Program-made: the position numbers and the translations under genes
Shown: positions 1 to 7,429 of the stretch, piece after piece
Layout of the letters: every line of letters begins with the position of its first letter
How positions within the stretch are numbered: the first letter of the stretch is position 1
Notes under the pieces: model-generated
Told to the model about the DNA's origin: nothing
What the model saw: the letters and a program-made list of their open reading frames with translations, nothing else
Databases searched by the model: none
Source: UBA11663 sp049616325
GTDB lineage: Bacteria > Bacteroidota > Bacteroidia > Flavobacteriales_D > Sanyastnellaceae
Reading direction: 5' to 3'
DNA: 28,023 bases
NCBI GenBank assembly: GCA_049616325.1
Contig: JBMZHG010000027.1
Span: forward strand, 1-28,023

Positions 1-1
1 A

Positions 2-400
2 ACGGTCGTCATTGGCGCGTTGAACAACCTCGACGCGTTGTGCGAATGGTTGGTGAAGCAGCGCAGGGACGTGTTGGTTTTGGGCTCCGGATGGAAGGAC
101 AAATTCAATTTGGAAGACACCATCTGTGCGGGAGCAATTGCCGACAAATGCCTCAAATCTGGGCGTTTTTTCGCCGACGAGGACAGCACGGTGGCCGCCA
201 AATTCATCTTCCGATCCTCGCGCGACAACATGTTCGCCTTCCTCAAAGCTTCGTCTCACCGCCGAAGGTTGCGGAAGCTCAACTTGAACGAAGACGTGAA
301 GTATTGCCTCACGCCCAACAATTGCACGGCCATTCCTGTGCTCGAAAACGGTTCTTTGGTTCGCATGAACCTCGAGCCTGTTGAAACCAAAGCCGTGTAA
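2..400 (+). CDS. comB: 2-phosphosulfolactate phosphatase family (ComB), 3' part
   Basis: The reading frame is open at the left edge, so only the C-terminal ~132 residues are visible. They fit the ComB family: the stretch GSGWKDKFNLEDTICAGAI and the later SSHRRRLRKLNLNEDVKYCL match the conserved C-terminal half. ComB hydrolyses 2-phosphosulfolactate to sulfolactate, a step best known from coenzyme M biosynthesis; why many Bacteroidota keep it is not clear, so the substrate here is inferred from family only. The TTG at 20 is not the real start, because in-frame coding sequence continues upstream of it. The last 20 bases overlap the start of the next gene, which suggests co-transcription and possibly translational coupling. 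Confidence 0.82.
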   Translation, partial: TVVIGALNNLDALCEWLVKQRRDVLVLGSGWKDKFNLEDTICAGAIADKCLKSGRFFADEDSTVAAKFIFRSSRDNMFAFLKASSHRRRLRKLNLNEDVKYCLTPNNCTAIPVLENGSLVRMNLEPVETKAV

Positions 401-1391
401 GCCGTTTTCGTGGGGTGCTTTGCTGGGAGTTTCCCTGGCAAGCGGAGCCTGGATGGCGTGGGGATTTTCTCCGCATCGCCACATTCACGCCAAAGCGTGG
501 AGCTTTCTGCCCGGCGCGTTTCGGGAAAGCTGGCAACCAAGTCCAGCGGACTTGCTCCGCTGGGCAACCTCGGCCGATTCGCGAAAACACACGGACACTT
601 TGGAGGCAGCACGGCATTACCTCGACCTCGACGACCTCCCCTTGCAACCCACCTCGCTTGCTGGCACGACTTGGTCGGAGGCGCACGGAATCCTCACGGA
701 AGGCGATTCCACCTTGTCCCCGCGAAGGCTGGGCGTGCTTCCCTGGGAATTGGAACGGGCCTACTCGCGCATGGTCGCCGCGTGGGCGCCACGTGACAGC
801 TCCGCTCCGATCCTTGACCGAATCAACCGAGCCGCCGCCGACTTCGGCCATTATTTGGCCGACGCACATGTCCCCCTCCACACCTCCGGCAACTACGACG
901 GCCAGCGGACCAACCAACGCGGCATCCACGCGCTGTGGGAAACGCAAGCGGCCGAATGGCTTTTGGCGCCGGAAAATCGGAACAGCTGCGGAGCGTGTTC
1001 CGACCCAAATTTCCTCATGTACGATCCTGTTTGGACGCCTTGGGAGGTCCTTCTTGAGAGCCATCAACTTGTGGACGACGTCTTGCTCGCCGAAAAGCAG
1101 TGGCGCGAGATCTGCCAAAATCGAGGCCACGGCTTCCAACGGCGAGGCCGCACGCTTGCCCTTCTCCCCACACCCGAGGCTCTCGCGGTGTGGGACAGTT
1201 TGACCAATTCCACAACGTGGCCACGACTTTGCCTCGCTTCTTGCCGAATTGCCGCGGGATGGCATGCCGCTTGGCTGGAAGCCGGATCCCCGAGGCTAAA
1301 TGCACCGCGACGCATCCGGTGGTGGGAACCCTGGGCACCGTACCTTCCTGACGCGTGGCAATCCAAGCTTCGCAATTGGAACCAACCATGA
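381..1391 (+). CDS. Secreted zinc-dependent phospholipase C / S1-P1 nuclease-like protein
   Basis: A 336-residue protein with an N-terminal signal peptide (hydrophobic core about residues 11-25) followed by Trp27-Gly28, so that Trp27 would lie at or near the mature N-terminus. Enzymes of this all-helical zinc fold use the N-terminal Trp and several His/Asp residues to bind three zinc ions. A matching cluster is visible at residues 157-167 (GHYLADAHVPLH, with H157, D161, H163, H167), followed by NYDGQRTNQRGIHALWE. Family members cut phospholipids or single-stranded nucleic acid outside the cytoplasm; which applies here cannot be read from sequence. The start is a TTG inside comB; TTG at 420 is an alternative but would shorten the signal peptide. 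The stop overlaps the next ATG by four bases (ATGA). Confidence 0.72.
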   Translation: MKPKPCKPFSWGALLGVSLASGAWMAWGFSPHRHIHAKAWSFLPGAFRESWQPSPADLLRWATSADSRKHTDTLEAARHYLDLDDLPLQPTSLAGTTWSEAHGILTEGDSTLSPRRLGVLPWELERAYSRMVAAWAPRDSSAPILDRINRAAADFGHYLADAHVPLHTSGNYDGQRTNQRGIHALWETQAAEWLLAPENRNSCGACSDPNFLMYDPVWTPWEVLLESHQLVDDVLLAEKQWREICQNRGHGFQRRGRTLALLPTPEALAVWDSLTNSTTWPRLCLASCRIAAGWHAAWLEAGSPRLNAPRRIRWWEPWAPYLPDAWQSKLRNWNQP

Positions 1392-2530
1392 CAGCTGCAC
1401 TTCACGTTTGGATTCTCGACCCGTTTCACACGGGGTCGCACCGCGCATGGTCGTGCGGAGTGAGTGCTGCTTTGGAAACGGCGGGGCACCGTGTCGCACT
1501 TCACACGTTGCCCGGTCGTCATTGGAAATGGCGCATGCACGGAGCTGCCGCGGTTTGGGCTGACATGATGACGGACAACGACGTTCCAGACGTTGTCATC
1601 ACCACAGACATGTGCGACGTGGCTCAACTTCGTGGGAGGATGCCTTCGTCGTGGTCGAAGGTGAAGGTCGTCACCATGTTCCATGAAAATCAATTGACGT
1701 TTCCTTGGTCCCCGGACGACCCGGATGCCACGAACGGCCGCGACAACACCTACGGATACATCAATGCAAGCAGCGGCCTTGCCTCTGACGCCTTGTGGTT
1801 CAACTCAAACCACCACATGAATGCGTTTCTCGGGGCGACAGAGGCGTTCATGAAGCGCATGCCCAAACCCCAGTTGCTGGACGTCGGGGCGCGCCTCGCT
1901 GCAAAAAGTGAGGTTGTGCACCTCGGCATGACCCTGGCGAATTGGCCAAGCCCGAGCCGAGCCCTTGATGATTTGAGCCACGTCGATACGCCGAAGTTTC
2001 TGTGGAATCACCGGTGGGCTTGGGACAAAGGAACGGACGCATGGATGGCGTTTGTCGACGGCATGCTCAAGCAGAACCTGCCCGGAGAGTTCATCGTGTT
2101 GGGTGAGTCGTTTGGCCGGAAACCCGAGGGTTGGGAAGCTCTGAAAGACCAAATGGGCGCACGCTGCCTTCATTGGGGGTACGCAGAATCTCGCGACGAG
2201 TACGTTCGGTGGTTGTGGGAATCTCACATCGCCCCAGTTCACCCCAAGCAAGAGTATTTCGGCTTGGCTGTGGTGGAAGCCATGCGGTGTCGAACGCTTC
2301 CTTGGGTTCCCAAGGAACATGCCTACGTGGACACCATGCCGGTTGGACATCCCTTTGTGCCTGCGCCATCTTGGCTGGATGCCGTCAAAGAGGCCAAATG
2401 GAAGTCTTGGGATGTTCCGCTTGAGAAGTACGAAGCACGTGCGTTGGAATTCGATTGGAAAGTCGTTGGTCCTGCCTGCGCAAGGAGACTGGAACAGCTC
2501 TGCTCGGACTCAGTCGCTCAGGGAGGCTGA
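1388..2530 (+). CDS. DUF3524 glycosyltransferase, tRNA-queuosine alpha-mannosyltransferase-like
   Basis: A 380-residue cytosolic glycosyltransferase. The N-terminal half carries the DUF3524 hallmarks: LDPFHTGSHRAW (about 10-21), LPGRHWKWRMHGAA (about 41-54), FHENQLTFPWSP (about 99-110), and a conserved RDNTYGYINASSGLASDALWFNS block. The C-terminal half is GT4-like, with NHRWAWDKG and the EX7E motif in KQEYFGLAVVEAM. The characterised animal member (GTDC1/QTMAN) adds mannose to queuosine in tRNA-Asp; that this bacterial homologue acts on tRNA queuosine is inference from homology. ATG at 1388 is chosen because it overlaps the previous stop by four bases and gives the usual family N-terminus. 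The last 21 bases overlap the convergent thioesterase gene. Confidence 0.8.
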   Translation: MTAALHVWILDPFHTGSHRAWSCGVSAALETAGHRVALHTLPGRHWKWRMHGAAAVWADMMTDNDVPDVVITTDMCDVAQLRGRMPSSWSKVKVVTMFHENQLTFPWSPDDPDATNGRDNTYGYINASSGLASDALWFNSNHHMNAFLGATEAFMKRMPKPQLLDVGARLAAKSEVVHLGMTLANWPSPSRALDDLSHVDTPKFLWNHRWAWDKGTDAWMAFVDGMLKQNLPGEFIVLGESFGRKPEGWEALKDQMGARCLHWGYAESRDEYVRWLWESHIAPVHPKQEYFGLAVVEAMRCRTLPWVPKEHAYVDTMPVGHPFVPAPSWLDAVKEAKWKSWDVPLEKYEARALEFDWKVVGPACARRLEQLCSDSVAQGG

Positions 2531-2974
2531 CGTTTCTTTCTGCAAAACCCCCAATTCAACCAAGCGCTCCGACATCCCTTCAGGAGGTCGACACGGACGC
2601 CCCGAGCTTGCATCGACGAAGACCAGGACCACCTCGGCCACCACAAGCACTTCCTCTCCGTGTTTCACTTCGCAGCGCAATTGGAGCTTGGTGGTCAGCG
2701 GATGGGTGACAACAGAATGAACCTCCAACACCTGGTCGTAACGCGCAGGCTTCTTGTAGGTGAGGTTGAGCTGAACCACAGGAAGCAGCGTGCCCTGCTT
2801 TTCCAACTCCGCATAGACCCAACCGGCATCCCTGAGCATCTCCACCCGTGCAGCTTCCAAATACGCGGCATAGGTGCCGTGGTACACCATGTCCATTCGA
2901 TCTGTGTCCGCGTAACGCACACGAAGGGCATGGACGTGCCTTGTTTGGCCGTCGACCGATCGAAAATTCTTCAT
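2510..2974 (-). CDS. Acyl-CoA thioesterase, YbgC/4HBT hot-dog family
   Basis: A 154-residue single hot-dog-domain protein. The signature RYADTDRMDMVYHGTYAAYLEAARVE contains the Asp and the H-G-x-Y pattern used by 4-hydroxybenzoyl-CoA thioesterase-type enzymes, followed by a YKKPARYDQVLEV segment typical of YbgC relatives. These enzymes hydrolyse short- or medium-chain acyl-CoA or acyl-ACP thioesters; in Proteobacteria YbgC sits with the Tol-Pal cluster, but no such neighbours are present here. The ATG at 2974 gives the normal short N-terminus; an upstream in-frame TTG at 2995 is less likely. The gene runs against the DUF3524 gene and shares 21 bases with its 3' end, and no terminator is seen between them. 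Confidence 0.85.
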   Translation of the reverse strand: MKNFRSVDGQTRHVHALRVRYADTDRMDMVYHGTYAAYLEAARVEMLRDAGWVYAELEKQGTLLPVVQLNLTYKKPARYDQVLEVHSVVTHPLTTKLQLRCEVKHGEEVLVVAEVVLVFVDASSGRPCRPPEGMSERLVELGVLQKETSASLSD

Positions 2975-3325
2975 GGAACAAAGATGCACCCTCAACTCGA
3001 ATCGCTAAGTTCAGTCGTGTAATTTTGGTTTTGTCCTTATCCAAACCCCTTCGGAAGTTGCGCAACTCATTCGTTCGCAGCGAGGTAAATCATAGCGACC
3101 TCAAGTGCACCCTCGATGCTATGTTGCAACATAACTTTTTTGGTTGCAGACACAATCTCTGACGTGTCAGAATTCGTCAAAAATCAAGAGGGAAGAAATT
3201 TTTTTTTAAGAAAGTTTCTCCAAACATTCGCAGGGTCGTTCAACACTCCCCCTTCGGGATGCCAAGGGTCACAATCTGTCCCGCGAACGACACTGTATTT
3301 GTTTCAACCTCTCACCTGAATCCAC
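2975..3325. promoter_or_regulatory. Gap between the thioesterase gene and dnaA with three palindromes
   Basis: This 351-base stretch has no convincing ORF. It is more AT-rich than its surroundings and holds a T-tract of nine at 3199-3207. Three short dyads occur: AGTTGCGCAACT (3056-3067, perfect), TATGTTGCAACATA (3120-3133, perfect) and TCTGAC-GT-GTCAGA (3158-3171). The first two share GTTG...CAAC. One near-consensus DnaA box, TTATCCAAA (3037-3045, one mismatch to TTATCCACA), is present. The gap must hold the promoters of dnaA and of the divergent thioesterase gene. A single box is too little to call a replication origin. Confidence 0.6.
3020..3027 (+). promoter_or_regulatory. Candidate -7 promoter element toward dnaA
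   Basis: TAATTTTG is an exact match to the Bacteroidota -7 consensus TAnnTTTG. It would give a 5' leader of about 290 bases for dnaA, so a closer promoter is also possible. No clear -33 TTG is seen at the expected spacing upstream. Confidence 0.35.
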
Positions 3326-4762
3326 ATGAACCTCGACCACGCCAGTGTCTGGGCCCAATGCCTGTCTGTCATCGAAGACAACATCAGTGCCCAAGCGTTT
3401 AAAACGTGGTTCGCTCCCATCAAACCCGTGAAGTTGGACGGGCAGGTGTTGACGATTCAGGTCCCGTCTCAGTTCTTTTACGAATGGCTCGAAGAGCACT
3501 ACGTGTCCTTGCTGCGCAAAACGGTAAGAAAGGAACTGGGGCCGGACGCGCGTTTGGAGTACAGCATCATCATGGAACACGTCCATGAAAGCGCTTCAAG
3601 CAGCCCGTATACCGTCAACATGCCCACCACCGAGGTGCGTGCAACCCGCAATGCGGAAGTTGCCATGCCCGTTGTGGGTGAACCCGCTCCCATCAAAAAC
3701 CCGTTTGTGATCCCAGGCCTCCGGAAACTGAACATTGATTCCAACCTGAATCCCAACTACGCGTTCGACAACTTCATTGAAGGAGAGTGCAACCGCCTTG
3801 CGCGAAGCGCAGGTTACGCTGTCGCAAACAAACCTGGTGGAACCGCATTCAACCCGCTGTTGATTTACGGCGGAGTCGGCCTCGGAAAGACTCACTTGGC
3901 ACATGCCATTGGGCTGGAAATCAAAAGCCGCCAACCGGACAAGACCGTTCTGTACGTCAGCTCCGAGCGATTCACCCACCAGTTCATCGACGCGGTGCGC
4001 AACAACACGGTCAACGACTTCAGTCATTTCTACCAGATGATGGACGTGCTGATCATTGACGACGTGCAATTCTTCAGCGGCAAGGAGAAGACTCAAGATG
4101 TCTTCTTTCACATCTTCAACCACCTGCACCAGACTGGAAAGCAAATCGTGCTGACTTCGGACAAACCGCCCGTGGAAATGCAAGGAATGGAGCAGCGCCT
4201 CCTCTCCCGCTTCAAGTGGGGATTGAGCGCAGACCTTCAGGTCCCATCCCTGGAAACACGAATGGCGATCCTGGAAAAGAAGATGTACGCAGACGGCATT
4301 GAGTTGCCTCGCGAAGTCATCGAGTATTTGGCCTACAGCATCACCACAAACGTCCGAGAATTGGAAGGCGCTTTGATTTCGCTGGTCGCCCAAGCAAGCT
4401 TGAATCGGAAATCCATCACGCTGGATTTGGCCAAGCACATGATTGACAAGTTTGTCAAAAACACGGCCCGCGAAGTCAGCATTGACTACATCCAAAAGGT
4501 CGTTTGCGATTACTTCGACCTTCCGATCGAATTGCTCAAAAGCAAAACGCGCAAGCGCGAAATTGTTCAGGCGCGTCAAATTTCCATGTACTTCGCCAAG
4601 AAGATGACCAAGTCTTCGTTGGCCAACATTGGCCTCCACTGCGGCGGCAAGGACCACGCTACCGTACTTCACGCGTGCCGCACGGTCAACAACCTAAGCG
4701 AAACGGACAAGCACTTCCGGAAGTACTTGGAAGACCTCGAAAAGAAGTTGGCCATTCACTGA
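3326..4762 (+). CDS. dnaA: Chromosomal replication initiator protein DnaA
   Basis: A full-length 478-residue DnaA. It binds DnaA boxes, assembles as an ATP-bound helix on the origin and melts it to start replication. Domain I (about 1-85) has the WAQCLSVIEDNISAQAFKTW pattern and domain II is a short linker. Domain III has Walker A GGVGLGKT (182-189) and Walker B VLIIDDVQ (241-248), followed by RLLSRFKWGL, which carries the arginine-finger region. Domain IV ends with the DNA-binding signature GGKDHATVLHAC (440-451). The ATG start gives the standard N-terminus. It is monocistronic by appearance: a long regulatory gap lies upstream and a hairpin terminator 25 bases downstream. Confidence 0.98.
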   Translation: MNLDHASVWAQCLSVIEDNISAQAFKTWFAPIKPVKLDGQVLTIQVPSQFFYEWLEEHYVSLLRKTVRKELGPDARLEYSIIMEHVHESASSSPYTVNMPTTEVRATRNAEVAMPVVGEPAPIKNPFVIPGLRKLNIDSNLNPNYAFDNFIEGECNRLARSAGYAVANKPGGTAFNPLLIYGGVGLGKTHLAHAIGLEIKSRQPDKTVLYVSSERFTHQFIDAVRNNTVNDFSHFYQMMDVLIIDDVQFFSGKEKTQDVFFHIFNHLHQTGKQIVLTSDKPPVEMQGMEQRLLSRFKWGLSADLQVPSLETRMAILEKKMYADGIELPREVIEYLAYSITTNVRELEGALISLVAQASLNRKSITLDLAKHMIDKFVKNTAREVSIDYIQKVVCDYFDLPIELLKSKTRKREIVQARQISMYFAKKMTKSSLANIGLHCGGKDHATVLHACRTVNNLSETDKHFRKYLEDLEKKLAIH

Positions 4763-4786
4763 GCCGACGCGATTCACACCGCAACG

Positions 4787-4815
4787 AAAGAGGCCTCCGA
4801 ATGGAGGTCTTTTTT
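4787..4815 (+). terminator. Rho-independent terminator of dnaA
   Basis: A 12-base arm (4787-4798) ending in GGCCTCC pairs, with two G-T wobbles, with GGAGGTCTTTTT (4803-4814) across a GAAT loop. A run of Ts completes an intrinsic terminator 25 bases after the dnaA stop. Confidence 0.8.
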
Positions 4816-4858
4816 GTTGGGAGAAGTGCGTCAAAGAACGACTTTTGGGCAAATTTTC

Positions 4859-5368
4859 ATGAGCATGAGCGATTGCCCACAAAGAGTGCTTGCGGTATGT
4901 CTCGGCAACATTTGCCGCTCCCCGATGGCCGAAGGCTTGCTTCGGCAACACATCCAAACCAACGGACTACGCGTGAAGGTGGATTCCGCGGGGACGAATG
5001 GGCTTCACGACGGCGAAGCGCCCGACCGACGAGCACAACAGGAGATGCGACGTCACGGAATTGACATCAGCAAGCAGGTTTCGCGACAATTGACTCGGAA
5101 NNNNNNNNNNNNNNNNNNNNNNNNNNNNNNNNNNNNNNNNNNNNNNNTCGATTTGATTTTGGTCATGGACGAATCCAACCTCCGCGATGCGCTCGTCTTG
5201 GCGGGCGAGCGCGAGGAGTGGCAAGAGAAGGTTCAGCTCTTTTTGGATGACGCCAACGTGCCTGACCCCTACTACGGCGGTCCCGAAGGGTTTGCCCACG
5301 TGTTCCGCCTTGTTGACGAAGCCGCCGAAGATTGGGTAAGTCGCTGGAAGGCAGGGGTGCGGATGTGA
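4859..5368 (+). CDS. Low-molecular-weight protein-tyrosine phosphatase (interrupted by N gap)
   Basis: The N-terminus carries the P-loop CLGNICR (residues 14-20, CX5R), with the nucleophilic Cys and the phosphate-binding Arg. The C-terminal part has DPYYGG (about residue 136 on), which supplies the general-acid Asp. The family dephosphorylates tyrosine (or arginine) on cytosolic proteins, often tyrosine kinases that control polysaccharide export; the substrate here is unknown. ATG at 4859 is chosen, with a second in-frame ATG at 4865. Bases 5101-5147 are N. The frame is the same on both sides, but the gap adds about ten residues more than family members usually have between the RQL segment and DLILVMD, so the gap length is probably nominal. 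Confidence 0.88.
   Translation: MSMSDCPQRVLAVCLGNICRSPMAEGLLRQHIQTNGLRVKVDSAGTNGLHDGEAPDRRAQQEMRRHGIDISKQVSRQLTRXXXXXXXXXXXXXXXXXDLILVMDESNLRDALVLAGEREEWQEKVQLFLDDANVPDPYYGGPEGFAHVFRLVDEAAEDWVSRWKAGVRM
5101..5147. other. Assembly gap, 47 Ns
   Basis: Forty-seven consecutive N characters lie inside the tyrosine phosphatase gene. They are an assembly artefact, not biology. The reading frame continues across if 47 is the true length. Confidence 0.99.
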
Positions 5369-5384
5369 TGTGAGAGCGGCCGAG

Positions 5385-6359
5385 TCACAAAGGCACAACC
5401 TCCACGTCGAAACGAATCGGCGTGTGAGGTGGTATGCCCGCCTTCGGGGCGCCGTCTTCCCCAAAAGCGTTCTTTGAGGTGGACCAAACGGAGAGGGTTC
5501 CGGCTTGGGGCCATTCCGCCAAGGCAACTTGGAGCGCAGAGACGATTTGGTCTGGGGTGCCTGCACGCCATTCCACGGCGGTTTCGCGATGCACTTCTGA
5601 CCGCACCGGAGTTGTGCGAATGCGAAGGAGCACCGTCTCGCCATCACGCAACAAAGCTTGTCGAGAAGTGTGCACTTGGGCCCAAACCCCTTCGGCTGCC
5701 TCAAAAGGCAAGGGCTGGGGCAAGGTTTGCACGAACTGATCCAGCCACAACGATTCGTTTTCTTGACCGCGCCTCACTGCTTCCCACCACGCCGAGTCCT
5801 GGACGGAACGCCGTTGCTCGACATCCAACAGCACAGGGGAAAACGGCGGGATTTCCCCTGGGATTCCGCGAACACCAAAGGCCGAAACGGAGGGGGACCA
5901 AAGTCGGGCTGACTGAATGTGACCCAGCTCCTTGGCCGCCTCGTGAAAAACCCGTGGCACAGCTCCTCCGTCCACTGCAAATTCGGTAACCCCAGAAGTC
6001 AACGAATCTCCGCGCAGAGACCGGGCCGTCCAACGCCACGTCACCCGGCCTCCAACCTCGGGCCTCCAGCCTGACATCGCACCTGCACCCCTCTCCTCCT
6101 TGTCGTCCCTGACAAGCCACATGCCCCCACCGAGACTGCGTGCCTCAACATCGTCACCTTGTATGGCCATCGAGGAGTCAATTGCAGCACATTCCCTGCC
6201 AAAGCGCTCTTCATTGAACTCCGTCAAGGCACGGCGAATCTCCCGTTGAGTATCTTCCTGTGAAGGCAAGGTCAACGTCTTGGGCTCCGGTTCAATGCAA
6301 CCCCACGTTCCTAAAACAAGGCCCAATCCAAGGGCGGTCGCTCTCGCCGAAGCGCCCAT
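5385..6359 (-). CDS. Lipoprotein with two divergent FKBP-like domains (GldI-like)
   Basis: A 324-residue protein with a lipoprotein-type signal ending at Cys21 (GTWGC). Two repeats each end in an FKBP-like signature: SVSAFGVRGIPGEIPPFSP-VLLDVE (first copy, ending near residue 180) and KNAFGEDGAPKAGIPPHTP-IRFDVE at the C-terminus. These correspond to the L-x-YG...G-x-IPP-x-x-x-L-x-F-x-VEL end of FKBP peptidyl-prolyl isomerases. Other FKBP core residues are poorly kept, so isomerase activity is doubtful. Its start lies one base after the stop of the upstream DHH gene. In gliding Bacteroidota the FKBP lipoprotein GldI is recalled beside a DHH phosphoesterase, which supports a GldI-like identity, but GldI is shorter with one domain. 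Anchoring in the outer membrane, facing the periplasm, is inferred. Confidence 0.62.
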   Translation of the reverse strand: MGASARATALGLGLVLGTWGCIEPEPKTLTLPSQEDTQREIRRALTEFNEERFGRECAAIDSSMAIQGDDVEARSLGGGMWLVRDDKEERGAGAMSGWRPEVGGRVTWRWTARSLRGDSLTSGVTEFAVDGGAVPRVFHEAAKELGHIQSARLWSPSVSAFGVRGIPGEIPPFSPVLLDVEQRRSVQDSAWWEAVRRGQENESLWLDQFVQTLPQPLPFEAAEGVWAQVHTSRQALLRDGETVLLRIRTTPVRSEVHRETAVEWRAGTPDQIVSALQVALAEWPQAGTLSVWSTSKNAFGEDGAPKAGIPPHTPIRFDVEVVPL

Positions 6360-6360
6360 G

Positions 6361-7407
6361 TCAATCGTCGTATTGCAGTTGGTCGGAAAAGGACGGGATC
6401 AACGCCACAAGACGACCCACCACGCTTTCCAACGATTCGTTCTCGCATGCGCCGCCAGCCGCGTTGTGGTGACCACCTCCGTTGAAGTGAGCTGCGGCAA
6501 CGTCCCGGGCGCTGAAGGAGCCACGGGAACGCAGGCTCAACTTGACGCGGTCCACATCTTCTTTGATGAACGCGGCAAAGTTGATGCCTTCAATTGCGAG
6601 CGCACGGTTGACGAGGCCTTCGGTGTCGCCTTTTTGGGCGTTGTACCTCTGCAAATCCTCTTGGCTCAAGCTGATGATGGCGCTGCGATGTTCAGGAAAC
6701 ACCTGAAGTTTTTGGCTCAGGGCGTAGGCGGTAAGTTGCACTTGCTCGAGGCGACAAGCGTCGTAGACCAAACTGTGAATCCGGCTGTGGTCCATGCCCG
6801 TGCCGAGCAGGGCTGCCGCCATCGCGTGGCTTGACGGTTGCACCGAGGCGAAGCGAAAACTCCCCGTGTCCGTGATCAGCCCGCAATACAGGCAAGACGC
6901 CAAGTCGGCCGTAAGGTGTTCCTCTTCGGCCCAAGCTTGCATCAAGCGATAAACAAGTTCGCAGGTGCTTCCCGACGACGGGTCAGAAATCATGAGGTCG
7001 GCGAACGGTTCGGGTTCTTGGTGGTGGTCGACCATGACGACGAAGGTCGCTTCATTCGCACAAGCCGATTCCACCGCTTCGGACAAGCGACCCGCTCGTG
7101 ACGGAGCGTTGTAGTCCAAACAAAACAACAGGTCCGCTCCTGCAAGCAAAGCGTTTGCGCGGTCCGGATCCCCGTCGTGAAAAACCACGTTCAGGTGGCC
7201 GGGCATCCAGTGCAAGAATTTGGCGTACAAGTCGGGCATCACCACGGTAGAATTCACCCCCATCCCTGTCAAGAGGTGCTGCAGAGCGAGGGACGAACCA
7301 ATGGCATCTCCATCCGGGGACCGATGTGACGTAATGACGACGGACGATGCCGACGCAACTTGCGACTTCAGCGCCACAACCTCTTCCCTTGCGAACACAT
7401 CTTCCAT
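6361..7407 (-). CDS. DHH/DHHA1 phosphoesterase (NrnA-like nanoRNase/pAp phosphatase)
   Basis: A 348-residue cytosolic phosphoesterase. The DHH domain has the metal-binding motifs SPDGDAIGS (about 30-38), LDYNA (about 98) and VDHHQEP (DHH at 127-129). The C-terminal DHHA1 domain ends with GGGHHNAAGG (310-319). NrnA-type enzymes degrade 2-5 nt RNAs and 3'-phosphoadenosine 5'-phosphate, and relatives cleave cyclic-di-AMP products; which substrate applies cannot be told. ATG at 7407 gives a normal family N-terminus; in-frame ATGs at 7422 and 7431 are alternatives, and a longer frame upstream is not conserved-looking. Its stop is followed after one base by the FKBP lipoprotein ATG, so the two are almost certainly co-transcribed. 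Confidence 0.88.
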   Translation of the reverse strand: MEDVFAREEVVALKSQVASASSVVITSHRSPDGDAIGSSLALQHLLTGMGVNSTVVMPDLYAKFLHWMPGHLNVVFHDGDPDRANALLAGADLLFCLDYNAPSRAGRLSEAVESACANEATFVVMVDHHQEPEPFADLMISDPSSGSTCELVYRLMQAWAEEEHLTADLASCLYCGLITDTGSFRFASVQPSSHAMAAALLGTGMDHSRIHSLVYDACRLEQVQLTAYALSQKLQVFPEHRSAIISLSQEDLQRYNAQKGDTEGLVNRALAIEGINFAAFIKEDVDRVKLSLRSRGSFSARDVAAAHFNGGGHHNAAGGACENESLESVVGRLVALIPSFSDQLQYDD

Positions 7408-7417
7408 GTGTGCAAGA

Positions 7418-7425
7418 TACATTTG
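7418..7425 (+). promoter_or_regulatory. Candidate -7 element for the DUF6702/nth pair
   Basis: TACATTTG exactly matches TAnnTTTG on the plus strand. If used, transcription would begin close to 7432, and the true start of the DUF6702 gene would then be the TTG at 7448 rather than the ATG at 7430. It lies at the 5' end of the divergent DHH gene. Confidence 0.35.
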
Positions 7426-7429
7426 CAGC

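Noticed and set aside
2975..3325. Chromosomal replication origin next to dnaA
   Set aside because: Only one near-consensus DnaA box was found, and no cluster of boxes with an unwinding region; many Bacteroidota origins are not next to dnaA.
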